From DSXF01 sp964387495 (GTDB lineage Bacteria; Chloroflexota; Anaerolineae; Anaerolineales; Villigracilaceae), in NCBI GenBank assembly GCA_964387495.1, contig CAYLXB010000010.1:7603-71602 (forward strand): DNA of 64,000 nt. Direction: 5' to 3'. Under the pieces are notes generated by a model. It was not told the origin of the DNA and searched no databases. It saw only the letters and a program-made list of their open reading frames with translations. The position numbers and the translations under genes were made by a program. Below are positions 51,599 to 61,212 of this stretch, one piece after another (the stretch's first letter is position 1; every line of letters begins with the position of its first letter).

Positions 51599-53740
51599 TT
51601 ACGGCACAGTCAGGGACCAAAACTCATGGCCGGGGATATCATTGACATACACCTTCCACGTCCCCTGCGGGTACAGGCTTTGCAAGGTGGTCATGACCTC
51701 GGTTTCCCCTGCCCGGACGATAAAAAATTTCGGGCCTGGCACATCCAGCGTGGATTGGAACTGATCCGGCCATAGCGCAAAATCGCGGTTGGGAATGCCC
51801 AGCCAGGCGCCCGGCAGGCGCGTATCCACCCAGTGCATGGCCGGCACCACCCAGGCGTTGGACGAATGCCGGGTGAGCGTAAATTCACCGATCGCCCTGC
51901 CAATATCCGAAGTGTTCCAGGCGCCCTGGCGGTACTGCTCTGCATACTGGTTAAAAACCAGGTCGTAATTCAGCCAGGATGACCAGGCCAACAGGCTGAC
52001 CGCCAGCCCCCACGTAACGGCCGCGCCCCACCGGCGGTTCAGGCGGGCCTGGAGGCCGGATAGCAACCCATCCAGGGCCAGCGCAGCGACCAGGAAGACC
52101 GGCACAGCTGCTCCCCCTGCCCGGTTTAGCGCCGGGTTTTCATCGGGATAGGCCAGCGAAAGGGTGGAGGGGAGTTGCAAAACCAGGATCGAGAGGAGCA
52201 GGAACAGGTCCAGCCAGTGCCGCTGGCGGATATACCGCACCATCAACAGCACCACGCCGATCAGGAATAACGCCCCGCACAGGACATCCAATGCCGGGCG
52301 GTTCATGATCGAGTTGACCCAGATGCCGCCGTTATCCCAGTTGAACATGCGCAGCCCGTTCCAGAGATTGCGCAGGAACACCTGCCAGGCCGGGCCGGGG
52401 ATATTCTGCTCGACGCTTCCCAGGCGTGTGGCCGTGCGGTACCAAAAAGAATCCGGATGCTCGAGCATATAGCGCAGCAAGGGCAGAAAGGCCAGCAGGG
52501 AAGTCATGGCAGTGACCACCAGCCAGAGCTGCGCCTGGAAGCGGGCCAGCTTCGAGTGGCGGTGCAGCAGGTAAATTCCCAGGGCAGCCGCCACCAGCAG
52601 CGGCACCGCCCGGAACGGGCTGTAACCGTGCAGCCCCAGTCCCAGGAACAGGCCGGACAGGATGAAATCGTTGCGATTCTGGGTCCGAAGGCCGCGCAGG
52701 AGGTAATACAACACCGGCGCGGTGAACAGGGGATAGAGCGGGAAGCGCAGCCCCACCCGGCTGATGACATTCGGCCAGTAGGCAATCCCAAACAGGAACA
52801 TCGCCAGCAGGCCAACCCGCCGCCCGCCAACCTCTTTGCCAAGCAGGTACATATAGGGCACCGTCAGGAACCCCAGCAGGGCCGTGCCCAGTTTCAGGCT
52901 CAGGAATGTGAACCCGGTGCCGAAAATCTTCATCACCAGCCAGGTCCAGTACATCTGGAACCCCTCCCGGCCGGTATTGCGGGTGAAAAAGGTATAGGCT
53001 TTGCCCTGGCTGATATCGTAAACGTCCATCAGCTTTTCAGCATGGTCGCTGAACGGCTCGACAGGCACGGCCTCCAGCCGGTAAAAACGGAAGAAAAACA
53101 CCAGCCCCAGGCCAACAGCCAGCAGGCCGATCCAGCCCCAGTCCAATTTTCGCCGTGCAGGCAGCCTCCGGCCGGGCAGCCACAAGGCAAGGCAAAACAT
53201 CGCCACGGCCGCCAGCCACAGCAAAAGATTGTGCCAGGTGAAAATAAAGTCATTGAAATCGAGGAATGCGGCCCCTGTCAGCAGCAGGGCCAGCAGCAGG
53301 GGGACCAGGCGCACGGTCAACGGGTCGGCCCGCAGGCGGGAGGAGGGCACCGGTGCCAGTATCCACTCGCCCACCCGCACGGCCCAGAGCAGCAGCCCCA
53401 GCGCGGCGAGGTAAAAAACGATCCCGGCCAGGGAACTCAAATGCGGCGGCTCGAAGGTGCGCTGGGCCAGCAGCGCCAGGAGCAAGGCCAGCAGGGAACG
53501 CCAGGGGAGGACCGAAGCAGGTGATCCGGCAGGGTAAGCCTCGCCAGAGGCAGGAGCTTCCAGCTCCACCTCGGCCGCCGGTTCCGGTTCCGGCTTGGGG
53601 GGAGTGTAGGTCTCGGACAGGTAAGGCAGGCCGGCGCGGCGGGAGGGATCGAAGATGGCCGCCGCAAAGTGAAAAAAGGACTTCCAATCTTTGAAAATTG
53701 CTCTGACAAGATCAAGGACGCTTGGCTCATCCATAAGCAT
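51599..53740 (-). CDS. GT39-like membrane glycosyltransferase
   Basis: A 713-residue protein. A short cytoplasmic N-terminus (MDEPSVLDLVRAIFKDW, then a Pro/Glu-rich linker) leads to about 12 membrane helices. VEPFSDHAEKLMDVYDISQGKA gives the first-loop acidic motif of GT-C enzymes, and GREGFQMYW is a second conserved loop. A soluble C-terminal domain (about 590-713) ends the protein. The frame is open for 93 more codons upstream, but those are antisense to a methyltransferase; the start is at 53740 or 53734. TATAAT lies 12 nt before 53740. Confidence 0.82.
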   Translation of the reverse strand: MLMDEPSVLDLVRAIFKDWKSFFHFAAAIFDPSRRAGLPYLSETYTPPKPEPEPAAEVELEAPASGEAYPAGSPASVLPWRSLLALLLALLAQRTFEPPHLSSLAGIVFYLAALGLLLWAVRVGEWILAPVPSSRLRADPLTVRLVPLLLALLLTGAAFLDFNDFIFTWHNLLLWLAAVAMFCLALWLPGRRLPARRKLDWGWIGLLAVGLGLVFFFRFYRLEAVPVEPFSDHAEKLMDVYDISQGKAYTFFTRNTGREGFQMYWTWLVMKIFGTGFTFLSLKLGTALLGFLTVPYMYLLGKEVGGRRVGLLAMFLFGIAYWPNVISRVGLRFPLYPLFTAPVLYYLLRGLRTQNRNDFILSGLFLGLGLHGYSPFRAVPLLVAAALGIYLLHRHSKLARFQAQLWLVVTAMTSLLAFLPLLRYMLEHPDSFWYRTATRLGSVEQNIPGPAWQVFLRNLWNGLRMFNWDNGGIWVNSIMNRPALDVLCGALFLIGVVLLMVRYIRQRHWLDLFLLLSILVLQLPSTLSLAYPDENPALNRAGGAAVPVFLVAALALDGLLSGLQARLNRRWGAAVTWGLAVSLLAWSSWLNYDLVFNQYAEQYRQGAWNTSDIGRAIGEFTLTRHSSNAWVVPAMHWVDTRLPGAWLGIPNRDFALWPDQFQSTLDVPGPKFFIVRAGETEVMTTLQSLYPQGTWKVYVNDIPGHEFWSLTVP

Positions 53741-53752
53741 GCACAACCCTGT

Positions 53753-53758
53753 ATTATA
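53753..53758 (-). promoter_or_regulatory. -10 box TATAAT before the GT39-like gene
   Basis: GTTATAATACAGG lies 12 nt before the start codon and overlaps the stop codon of the upstream methyltransferase, so the gene may be transcribed separately as well as by read-through. Confidence 0.4.
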
Positions 53759-54467
53759 ACTTCCTGGCCACGACCATGATGCTCTCGCCCCAGCGTCTCG
53801 GCAGGAAGACCAGGCCGCTGATGGCCTGGAATCCGCCCAGCGAACCGAAGAACAATTTTTGCAGGCTCTTCGGCACAAGCGGGATATAAGGCACATCCCA
53901 AAACCCATCCGCGAAGACGCGCACCGGTTCGAAGCCTGCCGCCTGGACCAGGGCCAGCCACTCCTGCGGCGGCTTGAGCGAAATGTGGGTGGGGTCCTGG
54001 TAGCCGATCCAGCGCTCACCCTTCCAGGGCTTGAGCAGGGAATCGAGGTTGGGGGTGGCGAACAGCAGAGTCCCGCCGGAGGCCATGACGCGGCCGATCT
54101 CGGTGACCGCCTTCTCCGGATGCAGCAGGTGTTCCACCACGTGTTTGATGATCACGACTCCAAAGACGCCATCTGCGAACGGAAGTTCCTCGGCGCTGGA
54201 TTCGAGATGGGCCGTTTTCGTCGCGGCCTCCCGGGACTGCCGCAAGGCCCAATGGTTCACATCCAGCGCGGTCGTCTCGAACCGGTCTTCGAGTTGGCCG
54301 GCAAGATGCCCCAGCCCGGAGCCGATCTCCAGCAGGCGTGACCCGCTCCGCCCATGGCGCCGAGCCAGGAGCGCATAGAAACGGTTCGACCACCAGTACT
54401 GGCTGTATTTGGCAAAGGAGACATTCTGGTAGGTATGAGTGGAAAAATACTTGTCGTCGAAGGACAT
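53754..54467 (-). CDS. Class I SAM-dependent methyltransferase (glycan-cluster type)
   Basis: A 237-residue methyltransferase with the SAM loop LLEIGSGLGHLAG near residue 45, ALDVNHWAL at motif II and VVIIKHVVEHLLHPEKAV, typical of UbiE/COQ5-like enzymes in glycan clusters. The frame extends 40 codons upstream, but the start at MSFDDKYFSTHTYQN fits the family and avoids overlapping the upstream gene. The ribosome site is weak. Its acceptor is probably an envelope sugar or lipid. Confidence 0.8.
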   Translation of the reverse strand: MSFDDKYFSTHTYQNVSFAKYSQYWWSNRFYALLARRHGRSGSRLLEIGSGLGHLAGQLEDRFETTALDVNHWALRQSREAATKTAHLESSAEELPFADGVFGVVIIKHVVEHLLHPEKAVTEIGRVMASGGTLLFATPNLDSLLKPWKGERWIGYQDPTHISLKPPQEWLALVQAAGFEPVRVFADGFWDVPYIPLVPKSLQKLFFGSLGGFQAISGLVFLPRRWGESIMVVARKL

Positions 54468-54510
54468 AAGGATGTGGAAGTAGGAAGGCGTGAAGGCGTA
54501 ATGAAGGAGG

Positions 54511-55275
54511 TCACGCCTTGCGGCGGGCGATGTAAAAGGTAAAAGTACCGTTTTGGACCGGCTCCGGCGAGGCATACCTGCGCACATAGGCTTCGATCAA
54601 CCCCAGGTTCCATTTCGTGGGGGCAAGGATCCATTTGCCGGTCAGTTTTTTGGCCGCCAGCGACGGCAGCCCAAAATAATGCCCCCATTCTAACACGCGC
54701 ATGGCAGGCGGGGAGAAGTAATGCCACCAGCGTTCCAGGCGGAAACCGGCCTGCTCCAGCCGTACCTGCCAGACCTCCGGCTCGTCAGCATGCTGGACGC
54801 GCGAGATGCGCCGGAACCATTCGGTGTACCCCTTCCCCAGCAGGCGGGAGATGGACAATTCGGATAAGTAACGCGGGTTGGGGACGCAGAAGTAGAACGG
54901 CGCGCCCGGCTTCAGCAGGCGTGCCGTCTCGGCCAGCACAGCCTCGACATGCGGGATATGTTCCAGCACCGAGTTGCTGAGCGCACTGGCAAAATACCCG
55001 TCCGGGAAGGGCGCATGCGCCCCGTCCGCTTCGACCAGCAGGCGGTAGGCGTTGTGCGTCCGGGCTTCGTGGATGGGGGCGTGCCAGGGATCGAGGCCCA
55101 CATCCAGCGGACGCTCGAAGACGCGCGCTGCAAACAGCCCATCCCCGCAGCCCACATCCAAGGTCGGCGCGGGCAGGTCCAGCCCCGGGTAAAAGGCGGC
55201 TTCCACCGCCCGCACCAGGGCCCGGAAATAGGGCAGGTCGCATAACTGGGTGAAGAGGAAAGGATTGTCAGTCAT
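54511..55275 (-). CDS. Class I SAM-dependent methyltransferase
   Basis: A 254-residue methyltransferase with LDVGCGDGLFA near residue 40, GLDPWHAPI at motif II and ALSNSVLEHIPHVEAVLAE, followed by PGAPFYFCVPN. It is only distantly similar to the next methyltransferase. The start overlaps the end of the GT4 gene by 8 bp, showing a joint operon. Confidence 0.82.
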   Translation of the reverse strand: MTDNPFLFTQLCDLPYFRALVRAVEAAFYPGLDLPAPTLDVGCGDGLFAARVFERPLDVGLDPWHAPIHEARTHNAYRLLVEADGAHAPFPDGYFASALSNSVLEHIPHVEAVLAETARLLKPGAPFYFCVPNPRYLSELSISRLLGKGYTEWFRRISRVQHADEPEVWQVRLEQAGFRLERWWHYFSPPAMRVLEWGHYFGLPSLAAKKLTGKWILAPTKWNLGLIEAYVRRYASPEPVQNGTFTFYIARRKA

Positions 55276-56434
55276 GAGAATAGGATTTCAGCCTCGCGAA
55301 CAACTTCTCATACTCCGCCGCGACCGAATCGGGGTCATAAATTTGCGCCAGGGCGGCAGGCTCACAGCGGTATTTCTCCCGGTTATCGAAAATCTCCAGC
55401 AGCGCCCCCGCCAGGGCAGCGGCATCACCGATGGGCGTTACCTGTCCCATGTTGTGCATCTGCACCGGGCGGCGCACCCCCGGCAGGGCCGAGGCCACGC
55501 ACGGGACGTTGTGCAGCATGGCTTCGACCTGCACCAGCCCAAAGGCCTCGGTCGAGTTGAGCGAGGGCACCACCAGCGCATCCAGGTTTGGATAAAAGGC
55601 CGCCATCTGGGCCGGGTCGAGCACGCCCAGGAACGTCCAGTGCCCCTGTGCTTCGTAGGCCTGGATGCGGGGCATCAGCCGGGCGGCATAGGCAGCTTCT
55701 CCAAGCACATCCCGGTACTGCCCGGCAAACAACACCTGCGCCTGGGGATATCTTTCCAGCACCGCCGGCAGGGCCTCCAGCAGGACCTCCACGCCCTTCT
55801 CCGCGGCAAAGCGCGCCGCCATGCCGATGGCCGGGCGCCGCCGGGCGGTATCGCAGGCGGCCGCAAAGGCCTCCGCGGCGCCGGGCGCAGCCGGCGGCAA
55901 TTCCACCGGCGGCAGGATGGGGGTCAATTTATGCTTGTAGCTGGACAGGTAGGGGGAGTGGTCGGCGTAGTCCTGGGTATAGGTCACAATGTGATTGGCC
56001 AGGATTCCGGCTAGGTTGTTCTGGAAGTCGACCACCGCATTGACCAGCCGGTTGAACGGGCCGGGCTGCAGGAGCAGGTCGCAGTGGTAGGTCAGCACGG
56101 CAGGTTTGCCGAACAGGCGCGCCCGCAAGGCCACGCCGGGGGCATCGAACTGTGGCAGGTGAAGCTGCACCACGTCATGCTCCCAGACCAGCCGGGTGGC
56201 GACCCAGCCGAAGGTGGGAGCCAGCACACCCTTGCTGATGCGCGCCGCCACCGGGATGCGGATGACCCGCACGCCGTCCAGCACTTCTTCACGCGGCAGC
56301 GAGCGGTCATACCGGGTGGTCATCACCGTCACCTGGTGGCCGCGCCTGGCAAAGGCGCGCGCCAGGCGCTCGGCATAGATGGTCAGCCCGGAAGTATGCG
56401 GGCGGTAGTAGGTAAGAACGGTCAGAATTTTCAT
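55268..56434 (-). CDS. GT4-family glycosyltransferase
   Basis: A 388-residue GT-B-fold enzyme. The N-terminal domain begins KILTVLTYYRPHTSGLTIYAERLA, typical of GT4, and the C-terminal nucleotide-sugar site has the E-x7-E pattern in ALVVPSLNSTEAFGLVQVEAM. It is cytoplasmic and would add a hexose from a nucleotide sugar to a lipid or polysaccharide acceptor. TATAAT at 56473-56478 lies in the gap after rsmI and may be its own promoter. Confidence 0.88.
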   Translation of the reverse strand: MKILTVLTYYRPHTSGLTIYAERLARAFARRGHQVTVMTTRYDRSLPREEVLDGVRVIRIPVAARISKGVLAPTFGWVATRLVWEHDVVQLHLPQFDAPGVALRARLFGKPAVLTYHCDLLLQPGPFNRLVNAVVDFQNNLAGILANHIVTYTQDYADHSPYLSSYKHKLTPILPPVELPPAAPGAAEAFAAACDTARRRPAIGMAARFAAEKGVEVLLEALPAVLERYPQAQVLFAGQYRDVLGEAAYAARLMPRIQAYEAQGHWTFLGVLDPAQMAAFYPNLDALVVPSLNSTEAFGLVQVEAMLHNVPCVASALPGVRRPVQMHNMGQVTPIGDAAALAGALLEIFDNREKYRCEPAALAQIYDPDSVAAEYEKLFARLKSYSHD

Positions 56435-56472
56435 AAGAAGAGCAATCCGGCAGGGGTCTCACGAACTGCCAG

Positions 56473-56478
56473 ATTATA
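56473..56478 (-). promoter_or_regulatory. -10 box TATAAT in the rsmI-GT4 gap
   Basis: GGGTATAATCTGG lies 38 nt before the GT4 start on the minus strand and would start the glycosylation operon. No -35 consensus is evident. Confidence 0.45.
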
Positions 56479-56487
56479 CCCGAACGG

Positions 56488-57318
56488 TTAGCCCGGTTTG
56501 CCCGCCTGGATCTTCCGGTAGACCTCGCGCCGCGCCCAGCCGGATTCACCCGCCAGGCGGGCCGCCAGCGCGCTGGGAGACTCGCCGGCCTGCAAGCCGG
56601 ACCGGATGGCCTGCAGCAGGGCTGCCTCGCTCCATTGCCCGCGCTCCCCGGCCTGGTACCCGGCCACCACCAGCACGAACTCGCCGCGCGGCGCCTGCGC
56701 TTCGAAGTGCGCCCGCAATTGTCCAACCGTGCCGCGCAGGATTTCCTCGTGCAGTTTGGTCAGCTCGCGGGCCGCGGCCATTTGACGTTCGCCCAGCACG
56801 GCCTGGATGTCGGCCAGCGAGGCGGGTAGGCGGTGGGGGGTCTCGAGGAAGAGGAGCGTGTAAGGCTGCTCCGCAACCCGTTGGAGGAACCCCCGGCGCT
56901 CCGCAGGCTTGCGCGGCAGGTAGCCCAGGTACAGGAAGGCATCCGTCGGCAGGCCGGAGGCGGCCAGGGCCGCGATGGGCGCCGAAGGCCCCGGCACGGG
57001 GCAGATGCTGTGCCCGGCAGCCAGCGCGGCCCGCACCAGCTCGTAACCCGGGTCGTTGATGGCCGGCGTCCCGGCATCCGAGACCAGGGCCACGTCGCCG
57101 GCGGATAATTTATCCAGGATGAGCTCCAGCCGGGACAGTTTGTTGTGCTCGAAATAACTGACCGGCCGGGCCTGGATGCCGAAATGGTTGAGCAGTTTCT
57201 GCGTCTGGCGCGTGTCCTCGGCCGCGATCAGGCCGGCTGTGCGCAGGATGCGCACGGCGCGCGGCGACATGTCTTCGAGATTGCCGATCGGGGTGGCCAC
57301 CAGGTAAAGTATTCCCAT
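56488..57318 (-). CDS. rsmI: 16S rRNA (cytidine-1402-2'-O)-methyltransferase
   Basis: A 276-residue tetrapyrrole-methylase-fold enzyme. Family signatures are LYLVATPIGNLEDMSPRAV at the N-terminus, AAEDTRQTQKLLNHFGI, LVSDAGTPAINDPGYELV and FLETPHRLPASL. It modifies the ribosomal P-site. TACAAT lies 6 nt before the ATG and no ribosome site is seen, so the mRNA may be leaderless. Divergent from the topoisomerase gene. Confidence 0.94.
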   Translation of the reverse strand: MGILYLVATPIGNLEDMSPRAVRILRTAGLIAAEDTRQTQKLLNHFGIQARPVSYFEHNKLSRLELILDKLSAGDVALVSDAGTPAINDPGYELVRAALAAGHSICPVPGPSAPIAALAASGLPTDAFLYLGYLPRKPAERRGFLQRVAEQPYTLLFLETPHRLPASLADIQAVLGERQMAAARELTKLHEEILRGTVGQLRAHFEAQAPRGEFVLVVAGYQAGERGQWSEAALLQAIRSGLQAGESPSALAARLAGESGWARREVYRKIQAGKPG

Positions 57319-57324
57319 GCTGGA

Positions 57325-57330
57325 ATTGTA
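57325..57330 (-). promoter_or_regulatory. -10 box TACAAT 6 nt before the rsmI start
   Basis: GATACAATTCCAGC precedes the ATG on the minus strand with the same 6-nt spacing as at the glycosyltransferase start at 41381. Confidence 0.45.
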
Positions 57331-57347
57331 TCACTGCCCGCATCTCC

Positions 57348-57376
57348 TTGACGCCGCGCCTCTTATCCCGTAAGAT
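57348..57376 (+). promoter_or_regulatory. Sigma-70-type promoter of the topoisomerase A gene
   Basis: TTGACG (57348-57353), a 17-bp spacer, then TAAGAT (57371-57376). Predicted transcription start near 57383 gives a leader of about 77 nt. Confidence 0.6.
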
Positions 57377-57459
57377 AGAAATCCAGAACAAACATTCCCC
57401 GCCCCATCCCGGCCTTCCCGTTGGAGGAAGCCCGGACGACGGCAGGGCAGGAGTCTCCC

Positions 57460-60030
<2,571 letters not shown>

Positions 60031-60032
60031 CA

Positions 60033-60065
60033 ATGTGCGACGCACTTCCCAGGTGCGTCGCACAT
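60033..60065. terminator. Hairpin between topoisomerase and lipid kinase genes
   Basis: A perfect 13-bp stem (ATGTGCGACGCAC / GTGCGTCGCACAT) with a 7-nt loop, 2 bp after the topoisomerase stop and 18 bp from the converging kinase stop. No T-run follows. Confidence 0.5.
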
Positions 60066-60083
60066 GTCATATATCGAGTAACC

Positions 60084-60986
60084 TCAAGGCGCCAGGATCA
60101 TCAACCTGCCGGGCTGGATCGAATACTCCAGGTCCTGGATCCACTCCGGGAACAACTCCCCGTCCGTATGCACGGGGGAAGGATGGTCGAGATGGATCGT
60201 GATCCTGGCGGCATGTGCCTCCTGCATCCCGGCCATGTAGACATAACTTTTTTCGCCCTCGTTGAAGGCGCGCGGCAGCGCCCCAAACAACCCCAGCCGC
60301 GTGGCGCGATACCCAAAGGCCAGCGTCAATTTCCCGTCGCAAGGGTCGGCGTGCGGCGTCATGAAAAACCCGCCCGTGCGGCGGCCGTTCCCCACCGACA
60401 CCAGCGAGAGCGGACCCTTGAATTCGTTCTCATCCCAGCGCACTTCCCCCTGCCACTCGGGTTTGTCCATGATCCCCCACACCGCCGCCGCCAGGTAGCG
60501 CGGCAGGCCCTTGATCCAGGTGATCTGCTCCTGCCGGGTCGTCACATACGGTTCCAACCCACAGGCGGAATTGTTGGCAAAGTAGCGCTCATTGCATTTG
60601 CACAGGTCGACCGCCCTTGTCTTCCCCCCTGCGATCGCCCTGGCCGCTTCATCCAAGGCTGTGGGCAGGCCGAGGTTGAAGGCAAAGTCATTGGCCGAGC
60701 CTGTCGGCATGATTCCCAGGGGGCCAATCGGCTCGCCGGCCGATTTCGCAATCTGCGCCAGCCCGTTGACCGCGTCCCCGATCGTCCCGTCCCCGCCTGA
60801 AACGATGATCGGGGCAAACCCGTCCCGGGCGGCCTGCGCCACCAAGTCGGTGACATGCCCCTTCCGCTCCGAGACGGCCGCCTCGAAGTCCACCCCCGCG
60901 GCCCTGAGCGCCGCCTGCGTCTCAGGCCAGCGCGCCTGCGAGCTCCAGTGGTTGGAATAAGGGTTGAGGATCAGTTTTGCGGTCAT
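60084..60986 (-). CDS. Diacylglycerol-kinase-family lipid kinase (YegS/DgkB-like)
   Basis: A 300-residue DAGK-catalytic-domain protein. LILNPYSN at the N-terminus, the nucleotide-binding VSGGDGTIGDAVNGL near residue 62 and PTGSANDFAFNLGLP near 93 are the family motifs. It phosphorylates diacylglycerol or another lipid alcohol at the membrane. It converges with the topoisomerase gene. Confidence 0.88.
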   Translation of the reverse strand: MTAKLILNPYSNHWSSQARWPETQAALRAAGVDFEAAVSERKGHVTDLVAQAARDGFAPIIVSGGDGTIGDAVNGLAQIAKSAGEPIGPLGIMPTGSANDFAFNLGLPTALDEAARAIAGGKTRAVDLCKCNERYFANNSACGLEPYVTTRQEQITWIKGLPRYLAAAVWGIMDKPEWQGEVRWDENEFKGPLSLVSVGNGRRTGGFFMTPHADPCDGKLTLAFGYRATRLGLFGALPRAFNEGEKSYVYMAGMQEAHAARITIHLDHPSPVHTDGELFPEWIQDLEYSIQPGRLMILAP

Positions 60987-61144
60987 TGGCCATCCAAAAA
61001 GAGTATTTCATTCATTTTACCCCAGGTTGCGTCCTTTTCGCCGCGGGCCGCACGCGGCAACCGAACCCGCGTCTCCCGCCGGAAACCGAAGCCGGTCTCC
61101 ACCCCCGCTCATCCATCCTGTTACGCCTTCCCTGAAAAATTTCG

Positions 61145-61159
61145 CCCGCCTCCGGCGGG
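61145..61159 (-). terminator. Hairpin downstream of the NACHT gene
   Basis: CCCGCC and GGCGGG with a 3-nt loop, followed on the minus strand by CGAAATTTTTC. It lies 54 bp after the NACHT stop. Its place just beyond the putative variable region recalls the hairpins that follow DGR variable regions. Confidence 0.5.
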
Positions 61160-61212
61160 AGGGGCGCCTGGCGATGCACGGGCAGCAGATTCAGAAACCA
61201 GGATCACAGCAA

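Noticed and set aside
53741..54019. 93-codon N-terminal extension of the GT39-like protein
   Set aside because: It lies over the coding sequence of the neighbouring methyltransferase in another frame and is Ser/Arg-rich.
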